From contig CAKQTG010000002.1 in assembly GCA_934276735.1 (NCBI GenBank), forward strand, positions 310,001 through 374,000: 64,000 bases of DNA. Direction: 5' to 3'. Positions 42,720 to 51,507 of the stretch are shown here, one piece after another. Numbering within the stretch: position 1 is the first letter of the stretch; each line of letters opens with the position of its first letter. The DNA is from an uncultured Alphaproteobacteria bacterium. GTDB taxonomy: Bacteria > Pseudomonadota > Alphaproteobacteria > Rs-D84. The notes below the pieces were generated by a model. The model made no database searches, was not told the DNA's origin, and saw only the letters and a list, made by a program, of their open reading frames with translations. A program made the position numbers and the translations under genes.

Positions 42720-43283
42720 TTAGTTATTATACACACATCTGAAACCGTATTCGCGCATAGTGACGCCTTCGGCCTCTATCCGGTAATCAAAGAACGGGGT
42801 CGGACGCATCACGTCAAACGATGGGCGATCATAAACCATAACAATACTGTCGGCATTACGACCGCATACGCGTTTCATTTCATAATCGGCAACATGCCCC
42901 AATATTGTGCGGGCATCGCCATCAATATCCATACCGTCGGCATTTTGTACCAAACGCAAACGCATTTCACGCATATCAGTATTACCCAGCAAAATCTGGA
43001 CCCGCACCATTGCGCCCTTGTATTCCTGCCACCGGGTTTCCATACGAGATGTTTTCCACTTGTTATCAGATTGTTCTTTTTCGGCCGCTGTTTTCGGCTT
43101 GTATGAATCAATATTAGAATACTGGTTGTCAGATTGCATAAACGTGCTGGTGCGTTCGTTATACAGTGGCGCATCTGCCCCGCCATTTGCAAAATCTGTT
43201 TCATTATACGGTATATCTTTATTCGTGGCGCACCCACCCAGAATCAACGCACCGCAAATCATACACAGCAAGGATTTTTTCAT
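42720..43283 (-). CDS. Lipoprotein of unknown function (187 aa)
   Basis: Signal peptide with lipobox LGGC near residue 18. The mature protein has a disordered Asn/Asp-rich part (to about 80) and then a compact domain with four-strand character, ending GVTMREYGFRCVYNN; cysteines at VCGR and FRCVY could pair. I do not recognise a family. It is divergent from virB11 and may belong to the same envelope system, but there is no direct evidence. Confidence 0.7.
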   Translation of the reverse strand: MKKSLLCMICGALILGGCATNKDIPYNETDFANGGADAPLYNERTSTFMQSDNQYSNIDSYKPKTAAEKEQSDNKWKTSRMETRWQEYKGAMVRVQILLGNTDMREMRLRLVQNADGMDIDGDARTILGHVADYEMKRVCGRNADSIVMVYDRPSFDVMRPTPFFDYRIEAEGVTMREYGFRCVYNN

Positions 43284-43328
43284 ACTCAATCTCTCTTGTT
43301 TTTTTTTAATTTTATCAAATAATCCTTT

Positions 43329-43357
43329 TTGATTCAAGGGCGGATTTATGATAAAAT
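43329..43357 (+). promoter_or_regulatory. virB11 promoter, predicted leaderless
   Basis: TTGATT (43329-43334), 17-base spacer, TAAAAT (43352-43357), 9 bases to the ATG at 43367. No ribosome site. Confidence 0.5.
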
Positions 43358-43366
43358 ATTATTATA

Positions 43367-44326
43367 ATGTCAAACGTAGTTCTGGATTCTTTGCTGAAAC
43401 CATTGTCGGAATTTTACCGACCGTCTTTTGTTGAAGAAATCGCAATCAACCACGCGGGCCAGGTGTGGATGCGCCTGCACGGCGCACGCGTGCCGTGGGT
43501 GGCGTATGACGCCCCGATACTCAGCAAGCAGTATCTGATTGATTTAATTCACACGGTGGCAAATATCTATGAACGGCCCTTTGACCCAATCCACGGGATT
43601 CCGGTCGTGTATGCAACATTACCTGGCAACCATCGATTTACCGCCATTGCGGGCCCAAACGTCCAGTATGACGAACGCGATGTCACCGGCGGGGTTGCAC
43701 TGAATATCCGTGGAAGCGGCGTGACCGATACGTCATTTGCGAATTATCACCTGGAACGCGGACGCGAATTGTTAAAGGTTAAACCACGTGAAAACGTGCG
43801 ACCAGACGACCCATACGACCGACTGATGTCCGCCATCAATGATGGCAGTCCGATTTTAATCAGTGGCGCGACCGCAACCGGTAAAACCACATTTTTAAAC
43901 CATATGCTGACCCTGATTGACCAGAACAGCCGCGTTATCACAGTTGAAGACGCGCGGGAAATTCACGTTCCCCAGGCAAATCGTGTGCATTTTATCCTGT
44001 CCCGAACGGAACAGTCTAATAATTTTAACTATGCGCGATTGCTGGACCTGGTTGTGCGTATGACGCCAGACGTAATTATAGGCGGCGAAATTTCAACTGA
44101 TAATGCGGCGGTGCTGTGGGAAATGCTGGGGACAGGACACGACCATTTCTATACCACTATTCATGCCGAGAGTGCAGATGCCGCCTATGCCGCATTTGCC
44201 GACCGTATTTTGCATACGCAACCTGCATATGACCGCACTGACCTGATAGCGGAAATGAAGAAAAAAATCCGTGTTGTGCAATTATCGCGTGATGGGGCCT
44301 TGCGTGCCGTCACAGAAGTTGTATAA
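43367..44326 (+). CDS. virB11: VirB11-type secretion ATPase
   Basis: 319 aa. A hexameric traffic ATPase of type IV secretion. N-terminal domain to about 130 (YRPSFVEEIAIN, then P-TYATLP). The C-terminal ATPase has Walker A GATATGKTTFLNHML near 167-181, the Asp box RVITVEDAREI, Walker B-like LLDLVVRMTPDVIIGGEI and the His box TGHDHFYTTIHAESAD. Its partner genes are not beside it, as in Rickettsiales where the vir genes are scattered; virB7/virB8-like genes are at 21.4-22.9 kb. Confidence 0.92.
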   Translation: MSNVVLDSLLKPLSEFYRPSFVEEIAINHAGQVWMRLHGARVPWVAYDAPILSKQYLIDLIHTVANIYERPFDPIHGIPVVYATLPGNHRFTAIAGPNVQYDERDVTGGVALNIRGSGVTDTSFANYHLERGRELLKVKPRENVRPDDPYDRLMSAINDGSPILISGATATGKTTFLNHMLTLIDQNSRVITVEDAREIHVPQANRVHFILSRTEQSNNFNYARLLDLVVRMTPDVIIGGEISTDNAAVLWEMLGTGHDHFYTTIHAESADAAYAAFADRILHTQPAYDRTDLIAEMKKKIRVVQLSRDGALRAVTEVV

Positions 44327-44363
44327 TACGCATAAACAATAAAAAACATAAAGGAGACTAATA

Positions 44364-44606
44364 ATGATACTGCCTGACGAAATTGTAACATACCCAGATA
44401 TGACAAAATCCGAAGAAGAAATAAAAAAACAACTGGACGAAAACCGCAAGGCGAAACTGCGTCACGCCGCCCGCAAGGAACGCGAGGCAATAGAAAAAGT
44501 AACCTGGTTTGACCATTTCTTGGACGGAATAGACCGCGTAAAACGACTGTTTAACGCCAAGGATAAAGCCAACCAAATAAAAAAACAAAACGCCAAGCAA
44601 CGTTAA
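44364..44606 (+). CDS. Small charged helical protein downstream of virB11
   Basis: 80 aa, with AAAGGAGA upstream. Over half of the residues are charged; residues 14-45 form a likely coiled coil (KSEEEIKKQLDENRKAKL). No membrane segment. It may be cotranscribed with virB11 (37 bases apart). No family recognised. Confidence 0.6.
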   Translation: MILPDEIVTYPDMTKSEEEIKKQLDENRKAKLRHAARKEREAIEKVTWFDHFLDGIDRVKRLFNAKDKANQIKKQNAKQR

Positions 44607-44608
44607 AA

Positions 44609-44632
44609 AACGCGCCATCGGCGCGTTTTTAT
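44609..44632. terminator. Bidirectional terminator before priA end
   Basis: AACGCGCC (44609-44616), loop ATC, GGCGCGTT (44620-44627) with T run. Confidence 0.8.
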
Positions 44633-46831
44633 TTACATAAAGTTTTGTGGATTCACATCAACCTTGACCCGCATGTTTGCTGGTGCACGCACTGTGCGCA
44701 ACCAGTGTGCGACCACCGGTTGCAATAATGTTGTTGGTCCGCCAATAACCAGGAACCGCATACGATACCAATTCCTGATTTGATAAACCCCCGCCGCAAT
44801 TGGCCCCATGATTTTTACACCTGGCGCATTCGGCACGGCGGCAGCCAATGCGGCACAGTATTTTTTTAACGCATCTTCGCGTTGACATTCAACAATCACT
44901 GCTATCAATTGCCCAAACGGCGGCATTTTGGCCGACCGACGTGATGCCATATCAGACGCCATAAACGCATCGCGGTCGCACGCACATATCGCCCGCAAAA
45001 CTGGGTGGTCAGGTTGATACGTTTGCAGTAATACACGCCCCGGAAATTCACCACGACCGGCGCGACCTGCAACCTGGAATAATTGCTGGAACGTGTGTTC
45101 GGCGGCGCGAAAATCCGTCCCAAACAGTCCCATATCAGCATCTACCACACCAACCAGTGTCAGATTCGGGAAATGATGTCCCTTGGCCAGAATTTGGGTT
45201 CCGATAACGATATCTATTTCACCATTTTCCATTTTCGTGACCAGGCGTTCCAATGCCTGGCGCGATGAAATCGTATCACTGGACACCAATGCAACCCGCG
45301 CCGATGGAAAACGAGCAGAAACTTCTTCTGCTATCTTTTCCAATCCCGCGCCACGCATGGATACGTCACCACCACAGTCCGGACATTTGGTCGGCATTGG
45401 TGCTGTGCGTCCACACATGTGGCACAGCAATTTACCCACAGCGCGGTGATATGTCATACCCACACTGCAATCAGGGCAACCGGCAACCCAACCACATTTT
45501 TTACACTGAACAATCGGGGCAAAACCACGCCGATTTATAAACAGCATTACTTGGCGATGCGATGCGATTGTATCTGAAATCGCATTGCACAATGGAATCG
45601 ACAGAAATCCATTATGCAACACATCTGAAACCTGATATTGACCAGGACGATTTTCACGCAAATCAATCGTTTCAATCGTTGGCATCTGCGCACCACCAAA
45701 TCGCGACACCAGGCGCAGCGATTTATATTTACCCGACATAACATTTTGTAACGTTTCGGCGGCAGGCGTCGCACTGGCCAACACAACCGGAAACCCCGCG
45801 ATTTTTGCGCGCAAAATCGCCATATCACGCGCGTGATAGTTACCCATGTCTTCCTGTTTGTATGATGTGTCATGTTCTTCGTCTACAACAATCAGCCCCA
45901 GGTTTTGCCACGGCAAGAATAATGCGCTGCGCGTGCCGACCACCATACGAATTTCGCCACGCAACACCCCGCGCCAGATTTCACGCCGACGCGCGGCGGT
46001 TAAATTGCTATGCCATACAACGGGGGCGGCACCAAATCGTTCGGCAAATCGGTGCATAAATTGCGCCGTCAGTGCGATTTCTGGCATCATCAGCAACACC
46101 GACGCCCCGCGCGAATACGCACGCCATGCGGCATCAAAATAAACCTGGGTTTTACCACTGCCTGTGATACCATCTAACAAGAACACAGAAAAACCACCCG
46201 CGTCAATCGTCGCACCTATCGTATCCGCCGCTAACTGTTGCTCGGCATTTAGTTTTATATTGCCACAATCATGATATATTGTATCGCGACGGAGCGCAGC
46301 GGAGACGGATGCTCTTTGCTCTCTGGGGGTCAGCAAGCCCTGACCAATCATTGTTCGGACGACGGACGCGCTGACATGTGCGATATTTTGAATATCCGCC
46401 GCCGACATCGGGTCGCCATCGTTTGATGCAAACGCATCCGCCACTGCCAAACGTGGTGCGGTCATACGCACGTTATCCGTGATATTCAAGCCATATAATT
46501 GTTCCATCTTTGGCGGCAAAAATGCGTCCGGCACATTTACAATCAAGCGCAACACTGCGCCAGGCGTCATCAACGTCCACCCAGACATCTTGGCAATCCA
46601 TTGCAAATCTGCGACCGATAAACGCGCGTCATACACATCAGACACATTTTTGATTTTTTCCGCGGGCAATCCCGAATCCCCGATTCCCCACACGACACCA
46701 ATATATGGCCGATTCATAACACGACACGCTACAAATTGCCCCAAATCCGCCGGCGCGGTCAGCCGGTAATCGTATCCGGCATTTACAACATTTGGTATTA
46801 AAACTTTGACAACGTCGCCCGCATTAAACAT
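44633..46831 (-). CDS. priA: Primosomal replication restart helicase PriA
   Basis: 732 aa from the ATG at 46831. N-terminal DNA-binding domains, then the helicase: Walker A DGITGSGKT, DEEHD (VVDEEHDTSYKQ), the zinc module CKKCGWVAGCPDC and CHMCGRTAP-KCPDCGG, and QVAGRAGRGEFPG. An insertion REQRASVSAALRRD just before the helicase domain is encoded by DNA resembling the intergenic AGAGAGCA repeats of this window. The start sits 6 bases after a TATTTT box, with no ribosome site. Confidence 0.95.
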   Translation of the reverse strand: MFNAGDVVKVLIPNVVNAGYDYRLTAPADLGQFVACRVMNRPYIGVVWGIGDSGLPAEKIKNVSDVYDARLSVADLQWIAKMSGWTLMTPGAVLRLIVNVPDAFLPPKMEQLYGLNITDNVRMTAPRLAVADAFASNDGDPMSAADIQNIAHVSASVVRTMIGQGLLTPREQRASVSAALRRDTIYHDCGNIKLNAEQQLAADTIGATIDAGGFSVFLLDGITGSGKTQVYFDAAWRAYSRGASVLLMMPEIALTAQFMHRFAERFGAAPVVWHSNLTAARRREIWRGVLRGEIRMVVGTRSALFLPWQNLGLIVVDEEHDTSYKQEDMGNYHARDMAILRAKIAGFPVVLASATPAAETLQNVMSGKYKSLRLVSRFGGAQMPTIETIDLRENRPGQYQVSDVLHNGFLSIPLCNAISDTIASHRQVMLFINRRGFAPIVQCKKCGWVAGCPDCSVGMTYHRAVGKLLCHMCGRTAPMPTKCPDCGGDVSMRGAGLEKIAEEVSARFPSARVALVSSDTISSRQALERLVTKMENGEIDIVIGTQILAKGHHFPNLTLVGVVDADMGLFGTDFRAAEHTFQQLFQVAGRAGRGEFPGRVLLQTYQPDHPVLRAICACDRDAFMASDMASRRSAKMPPFGQLIAVIVECQREDALKKYCAALAAAVPNAPGVKIMGPIAAGVYQIRNWYRMRFLVIGGPTTLLQPVVAHWLRTVRAPANMRVKVDVNPQNFM

Positions 46832-46837
46832 AATGAC

Positions 46838-46866
46838 AAAATACTTGTTTTTTTTGTTTTTTTCAA
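46838..46866 (-). promoter_or_regulatory. priA promoter, predicted leaderless
   Basis: On the minus strand TTGAAA (46866-46861), 17-base spacer, TATTTT (46843-46838), 6 bases to the ATG at 46831. Confidence 0.45.
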
Positions 46867-46903
46867 TACCATTTATTATAATTTTTAACAATGCGGGGAA
46901 TAC

Positions 46904-47641
46904 ATGTGGAAACAGTTTTACAATATTTGTGATATTTTATGCAACCTGATACCAGATAAGCACATCCGCCGTCGCATTCGTAAAAAGAAACTGTTTGATT
47001 GGCGTGCGAAATACAACGCCCTGCGTGCAGCGTGCCCAGAATTAAAATTCCGACATGTAAAGATGATAAAGGGCGGCTGGAACATCGGTTTTATCGTTGA
47101 CCACAAATACGTTTTTAAAACCCGCAAGTTTTTTAATGGAAACGTTCCAGCCGACCGTATTATGCGGGAAAAGCGAATTACCGATGCATTTGAAACAATT
47201 TCCCCCCTGCGCATACCAAAGATTGAAATTATCAACGCGGGCAAATACACGTTCTATAAATACAATTTTATCCCAGGGAAAAATCTTAATATGTGCTCTA
47301 CCCGAACAATCCGTCGAAATGCATGGCGTTGGGGGGCCCAGTTGGCCGGATTTATAAACGCCGTGCACAATGCCCGACCGGCTGAAATCCGTGACATGCA
47401 ACGTGGCGATGGCGATGGTTGGAACCATAACGACATATGTAACAACATTATCATAAATCCAAAAACTATGGATATTGTTGGACTGATTGATTGGGAATAT
47501 GCAGGCTGGGGCCGACTGGACACAGAATTTAACAATTGCACCGCGTTTTCAAAAAAGATGCGTGCGTCTGATATTCTGATTGCGATACAGTCTGAATACC
47601 AATCAATGCAACCAGAAAAAAATTCCACTGACGACAAATAA
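46904..47641 (+). CDS. Aminoglycoside/choline-kinase-fold phosphotransferase
   Basis: 245 aa. NIGFIVDHKYVFKTRK contains the ATP-site lysine; GWNHNDICNNIIINP near residue 174 is the Brenner motif (H-D-x4-N), and IVGLIDWEYAGWG supplies the metal-binding Asp. This is the APH family, which phosphorylates small molecules such as choline, homoserine, LPS sugars or antibiotics. The very basic N-terminus (RRRIRKKK) is unusual. The substrate is unknown; an LPS or choline kinase is more likely than drug resistance, given the chromosomal context. GCGGGGAA is the ribosome site. Confidence 0.78.
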   Translation: MWKQFYNICDILCNLIPDKHIRRRIRKKKLFDWRAKYNALRAACPELKFRHVKMIKGGWNIGFIVDHKYVFKTRKFFNGNVPADRIMREKRITDAFETISPLRIPKIEIINAGKYTFYKYNFIPGKNLNMCSTRTIRRNAWRWGAQLAGFINAVHNARPAEIRDMQRGDGDGWNHNDICNNIIINPKTMDIVGLIDWEYAGWGRLDTEFNNCTAFSKKMRASDILIAIQSEYQSMQPEKNSTDDK

Positions 47642-47645
47642 AATA

Positions 47646-47673
47646 TTGACAACAAATATTTTTGTCCTATATT
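47646..47673 (+). promoter_or_regulatory. Promoter of the 154-aa protein gene
   Basis: TTGACA (47646-47651), 16-base spacer, TATATT (47668-47673). Confidence 0.6.
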
Positions 47674-47709
47674 ACCCCTGTAATAAATAAAACCAAGGGG
47701 ACGTGTCGC

Positions 47710-48174
47710 ATGGAACACTTTAACAAAAAACAAACCGCCAGCCAGGCAAAATTTAGCGAATTCACACGTAAAATCTCGACCGAGGTTATTGAACGCTATT
47801 GCCCATCATATTCAACCCTGGACACTGTCCGTAACACATGGCGTGCAAATTTACCGTATACCCAGGAAATTGCCGACCTGTTGGTGTTAAAGGCACGCGT
47901 GTTTGTTCGTATGCTAGACGAAGATTCTTCTGACTCTAAAAACTTGGGATTCCTGGATGCGTTGACCACACGGATGGCAGATTATCTATCAGCATATACA
48001 ATGCGTGCGCCCGACGTACCAAAGCGCAAGGTTGCCAAGGAAATTCTGAAACGCCAGTTGTTCACCGAATTTCCGTATATCATTAAATTAAAGGCCACCC
48101 AGGAATCTGCACGTAATGCGCGACGTCCCGTTGTTCGTGTGGCATTTAATGGCAAAACTGGCCATCAACGGTAA
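47710..48174 (+). CDS. Hypothetical basic protein (154 aa)
   Basis: I do not recognise it. Start at 47710 after AAGGGGACG. Soluble, helical and basic, with a C-terminal RNARRPVVRVAF segment suggesting nucleic-acid contact, which is speculative. It has its own promoter and overlaps the convergent miaA by 10 bases at the 3' ends. Codon use is ordinary for the window. Confidence 0.6.
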   Translation: MEHFNKKQTASQAKFSEFTRKISTEVIERYCPSYSTLDTVRNTWRANLPYTQEIADLLVLKARVFVRMLDEDSSDSKNLGFLDALTTRMADYLSAYTMRAPDVPKRKVAKEILKRQLFTEFPYIIKLKATQESARNARRPVVRVAFNGKTGHQR

Positions 48175-49043
48175 TCCGTAACAGGGCCGTCTGAATTGTC
48201 CAAAATTATATCGGCAGCGAACTGGGTGCGAAACCACGTTCGCTGCCGCTTTGCATATTGATTTGTTTTTGTAATCCAATTTTGAATACACGTATCCATA
48301 TCAATTTCCCCACGCAGATACGCAACCATTTGTGCGGCACCAATTGCCCGTCGCGCATCCCACTTGGCGTCAATTACCGCACGCCCCTCGACCGCTGCGC
48401 CACCCGACAACATTTTTGGAATGCGCGCCGAAATGCGACCGCGCAATACATTTAATGGCGGATTTATCAGGATTTTAAACGCATCATGTGCAATTGCACC
48501 CGTGCGTGGTGCACTTTGAAATTCGGTGATATGGCGACCGGTTTGCAGAAACACTTCGACTGCGCGAGCAACACGTTGCGGGTCAGTTGCAGTAAATTCA
48601 GCGGGCAACATGCGACGCGCCGCATCAATATCCGATGCCACCAATTCACGCGCACGACGGCGCACCCTGTCCGAAATATCGGGCATTGGCGAAATACCGT
48701 TTATAATCGCATTTATATAATATCCCGTGCCACCAACAAATATCGGCGTGCGCCCCGCACGCAGTGCGGCATCGTATTCGCGCCGCGCCAGATTCATGTA
48801 ATCCGCCACACTGATTTGTTTGTCCAGTGGCAAAATGGAAAACAGTTTATACGGCACGCCATCAATTTCATCGGTTATTTCGCGGCCGGCGAACGGGCTG
48901 GCCGAAATGTTTTCAATTCCGCGGTAAATTTGAACACTGTCGCAATTTATGATTGTGCCATTTGTTTCACGCGCCAGCCGGTCGGCAAAGTCTGATTTGC
49001 CGGATGCCGTTGGGCCGGTGATAATGTATGCGGTATGTTTCAT
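48165..49043 (-). CDS. miaA: tRNA dimethylallyltransferase
   Basis: 292 aa. It adds isopentenyl to A37 of tRNAs reading UNN codons. GPTASGKS (P-loop, residues 10-17), INCDSVQIYRG (Asp of the DSxQ motif) and GGTGYYINAIINGI are the family signatures. The C-terminal RQRTWFRTQF matches the tRNA-binding end. Start supported by TATACT 9 bases upstream; leader very short. Divergent from gapA with interlocking promoters. Confidence 0.95.
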   Translation of the reverse strand: MKHTAYIITGPTASGKSDFADRLARETNGTIINCDSVQIYRGIENISASPFAGREITDEIDGVPYKLFSILPLDKQISVADYMNLARREYDAALRAGRTPIFVGGTGYYINAIINGISPMPDISDRVRRRARELVASDIDAARRMLPAEFTATDPQRVARAVEVFLQTGRHITEFQSAPRTGAIAHDAFKILINPPLNVLRGRISARIPKMLSGGAAVEGRAVIDAKWDARRAIGAAQMVAYLRGEIDMDTCIQNWITKTNQYAKRQRTWFRTQFAADIILDNSDGPVTDYR

Positions 49044-49052
49044 TTCGCCCTA

Positions 49053-49081
49053 AGTATAAAATTCCATTGTAATTTTGTCAA
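49053..49081 (-). promoter_or_regulatory. miaA promoter, overlapping the gapA promoter
   Basis: On the minus strand TTGACA (49081-49076), 17-base spacer, TATACT (49058-49053). Nine bases to the miaA ATG. Confidence 0.65.
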
Positions 49082-49095
49082 CAACGCGCTATGAT
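49067..49095 (+). promoter_or_regulatory. gapA promoter, overlapping the miaA promoter
   Basis: TTGTAA (49067-49072), 17-base spacer, TATGAT (49090-49095). It shares DNA with the miaA promoter on the other strand, so polymerase can occupy only one at a time. Confidence 0.55.
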
Positions 49096-49134
49096 ACGCG
49101 CGTTAAAGTAACAGAAAACAAGAAAGGAAGAAAC

Positions 49135-50136
49135 ATGTCAAAAATCAGAGTTGCTATAAACGGATTCGGCCGCATTGGTCGCCTGGTATTGCGTGCGGCC
49201 TTAGAGTCAAAGCGTGACGATATTGAATTTGTTGCTGTAAACGATTTGGCACCGGCAGAACAGAACGCATACCTGTTGCAATATGATTCTGTTCATGGGA
49301 AATTGCCAATGGACGTTAAATTGGACGGCGAATATATTATCGTCGGCGACCAGAAAATCAAATGTCTGGCGGAAAAAGACCCAACAAAATTGCCATGGCG
49401 CGAATTGAATATCGATATTGTTATGGAATGCACTGGTATCTTTACCGCCGCAGACAAGGCGCGTGTCCACCTGGACGCGGGCGCAAAACGCGTTTTGGTT
49501 TCCGCCCCATCGGCGGGGTCAGACGCCACAATTGTATATGGGGTAAACCAAGACACATTGAAACCAACCGACCTGATTGTTTCAAATGCGTCCTGCACAA
49601 CGAACTGTCTGGCCCCGGTGGCTAGCGTTTTGGACGATACATTCGGCATTATATCAGGCTGGATGACAACCGTGCATGCATACACCGGCGACCAGCAATT
49701 ATTGGATAAAAATCACAAGGATTTCCGTCGCGCACGTGCGGCAAACCTGTCTATGATTCCGACCAGCACCGGTGCAGCCAAGGCAATTGGTCTGGTTCTG
49801 CCAAAACTGGCGGGCAAATTGGACGGCATGGCAATTCGCGTGCCGACCCCGGACGTATCAGTTGTTGAATTGGTTGTAAATCTGGAACGCACCGCAACTG
49901 TTGACGCGGTCAACGCCGCAATGCGCACAGCCGAATCAAAAATATTTGGATACAATGACAAACCATTGGTTTCTATTGACTTTACCCACGACGCACACAG
50001 TTCCATCTTTGACGCCAGCCAGACCAAGGTCCTGGGCGACAACCTGGTTCATGTGACCGCATGGTATGATAATGAATGGGGATTTTCAAATCGTATGTGC
50101 GATACCGCCGTTGCGATGGGGAAATTGATTAAATAA
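49135..50136 (+). CDS. gapA: Glyceraldehyde-3-phosphate dehydrogenase, type I
   Basis: 333 aa. The glycolytic NAD enzyme. VAINGFGRIGRLVLRA is the NAD-binding loop, VSNASCTTNCLAP has the catalytic Cys near 153, and WYDNEWGFSNRM the C-terminal signature. AAGGAAG precedes the ATG at 49135; an in-frame start at 49075 lies in the promoter. Followed by a terminator. Confidence 0.97.
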   Translation: MSKIRVAINGFGRIGRLVLRAALESKRDDIEFVAVNDLAPAEQNAYLLQYDSVHGKLPMDVKLDGEYIIVGDQKIKCLAEKDPTKLPWRELNIDIVMECTGIFTAADKARVHLDAGAKRVLVSAPSAGSDATIVYGVNQDTLKPTDLIVSNASCTTNCLAPVASVLDDTFGIISGWMTTVHAYTGDQQLLDKNHKDFRRARAANLSMIPTSTGAAKAIGLVLPKLAGKLDGMAIRVPTPDVSVVELVVNLERTATVDAVNAAMRTAESKIFGYNDKPLVSIDFTHDAHSSIFDASQTKVLGDNLVHVTAWYDNEWGFSNRMCDTAVAMGKLIK

Positions 50137-50138
50137 AA

Positions 50139-50163
50139 AACGGGGCCTTGCCCCGTTTTTTTA
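50139..50163 (+). terminator. gapA terminator
   Basis: AACGGGGC (50139-50146), loop CTT, GCCCCGTT (50150-50157), T run. Confidence 0.8.
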
Positions 50164-50253
50164 TTTGCACCACTTGCAAAAAATCAGTCACATCATTACA
50201 TATGCAGTGTCCTGGAAGAATAATTCCATTCACCCAAGAAAAGGAGAGCCGTC

Positions 50254-50454
50254 ATGCAGAAAAACAAAGTCCTGACCCCGGAAATAATCGCATCGATTGA
50301 CAACACAATCCGTTTGATGAAAGAATTGCACCTGGATAACGACCAGGATAAACGCCACATTGACGGACGAATTGCCGCACTGGAATGGATAAAAACAGGC
50401 CAAGGTGGCAAGATTATCGTGAACGTCCCCAAGGATATGCCCGATGCGAAATAA
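50254..50454 (+). CDS. Small hypothetical protein (66 aa)
   Basis: AAAAGGAGAG ribosome site before the ATG. Helical and soluble: LTPEIIASIDNTIRLMKELHLD, then HIDGRIAALEWIKTGQ. No known family. Own terminator at 50461. Confidence 0.65.
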   Translation: MQKNKVLTPEIIASIDNTIRLMKELHLDNDQDKRHIDGRIAALEWIKTGQGGKIIVNVPKDMPDAK

Positions 50455-50460
50455 AAAACA

Positions 50461-50483
50461 AACGCCCACACGGGCGTTTTTTT
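50461..50483 (+). terminator. Terminator of the 66-aa gene
   Basis: ACGCCC (50462-50467), loop ACAC, GGGCGT (50472-50477), T run. Confidence 0.7.
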
Positions 50484-50496
50484 ATACACAAAAATC

Positions 50497-50723
50497 AAAA
50501 AAATACCGCCGAAACGGCGATAAATTCTGGCGGGACCACGGGGTTGTAAATTCCCACTGCTGGACGCGGCGGAACCCTTTCGGCGCGTAAGGCGCGAACG
50601 GCGCACATGCATGCGTGCTTGTTCTTGCCAACTCTGCACACGAACCCTCTGCTCGGGTTCTCGCCCAGAATACTTCTGGGTTAAACAAAAAACACATCGT
50701 TTCCGATGTGTTTTTTATTTAAC
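50497..50723 (-). repeat. tRNA-Asp-linked 3'-end repeat unit with terminators (no gene)
   Basis: Downstream of tRNA-Asp on the minus strand: terminator ACACATCG/CGATGTGT (50711-50692, then T run); a segment with GAGAACCC and the 17-base core AGTTGGCAAGAACAAGC (50633-50617) shared exactly with the tRNA-Glu region; a copy of the tRNA end, TCCCGCCA (50535-50528); and a second terminator CGCCG/CGGCG (50519-50507, then T run). Confidence 0.75.
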
Positions 50724-50800
50724 TGGCGGGATTGAAGGGGCTCGAACCCTCGACCTTCTGCGTGACAGGCAGACGCTCTAACCAGCTGAGCTACAACCCC
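50724..50800 (-). tRNA. tRNA-Asp (GTC)
   Basis: 77 bases with encoded CCA. Anticodon stem TCTGC/GCAGA around CTGTCAC gives GTC. T-arm CGAGG-GTTCGAG-type with standard TTCGA core. A TATAAT-like box lies about 15 bases upstream on the minus strand (near 50819). Confidence 0.95.
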
Positions 50801-50986
50801 AAAGCAAGGCTTATATTATACTGTATGCAACACAAACGCAAGTATTTTTTTCATAAAATGAAAAATTTATTTGGGCCACGACATACATGTCATATATGGG
50901 AATATAAACACCTTGTTCAACATTGCATTTATGTAAAATAATGCTATGGTAATAATCGTTTCAAAACAAACAAGGGAGAAAACATT

Positions 50987-51451
50987 ATGACATTCAAGGC
51001 ATTCACACTGGGCGCAACAATGCTGGCACTGGCTGCATGTGGCGACAATGGCCAAAATCCAGCGAACCTGCGCGGGACCAGCTTTGTTTCCGCGGGCGAC
51101 GCGACAAACATCACACTGTCGTTTGACGAAAATGAAATGCGCTTTTATGGCCAGGTTGTGAATCTGTATAACGGTTCATACCGCGCCGCCGGCGACCGTA
51201 TCAAATTCGACCAGGGCGCAACCACAATGATGATGGGCCCAGCCGACGCAATGGCCGCCGAACGCGACTATTTCCAGTTCTTGACCCAGGTTGAAAAGTA
51301 TAACCTGAACGACGGCACATTGACCCTGACCGCCGATGACGGCAAAACCATGACGTTCAAACAGGTTTATGCCGACGCTGTGCCAGACGACACGGTTGTC
51401 ACAGAAGAAACCGAAACAGTTGTTGTTGACGCACCGGTGGCAACCAAATAA
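50987..51451 (+). CDS. META-domain lipoprotein (HslJ-like)
   Basis: 154 aa. Lipobox LAAC near residue 15-18. LRGTSFVSAGDATNITLSFDENEMRFYGQVVNLYNGSYRAAGDRIKF, TMMMGPADAMAAERDYFQFLTQVEKYNLNDGTLTLTADDGKTMTFKQ follows the META fold pattern (split here only for reading: L-GT, I-L-F, NLYNGSY, TMMM, E-F...L, L-L). META proteins lie in the outer membrane or periplasm and relate to stress or virulence; function unclear. An acidic Thr/Val tail follows. Confidence 0.78.
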   Translation: MTFKAFTLGATMLALAACGDNGQNPANLRGTSFVSAGDATNITLSFDENEMRFYGQVVNLYNGSYRAAGDRIKFDQGATTMMMGPADAMAAERDYFQFLTQVEKYNLNDGTLTLTADDGKTMTFKQVYADAVPDDTVVTEETETVVVDAPVATK

Positions 51452-51469
51452 AAAACAACGCAAAAATCC

Positions 51470-51502
51470 CCAGGACGCAATGATTGCGTCCTGGTTTTTA
51501 TT
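51470..51502 (+). terminator. Terminator of the META lipoprotein gene
   Basis: CCAGGACGCAA (51470-51480), loop TGA, TTGCGTCCTGG (51484-51494), T run. Confidence 0.8.
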
Positions 51503-51507
51503 TCCGC

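Noticed and set aside
46904..47641. Acquired aminoglycoside-resistance gene
   Set aside because: Only the general APH fold motifs are visible; no mobile element nearby and codon use like the chromosome.
50732..50941. Open frame beginning inside tRNA-Asp
   Set aside because: Its first half is a translation of the antisense of the tRNA gene, a common artefact; no promoter or ribosome site.
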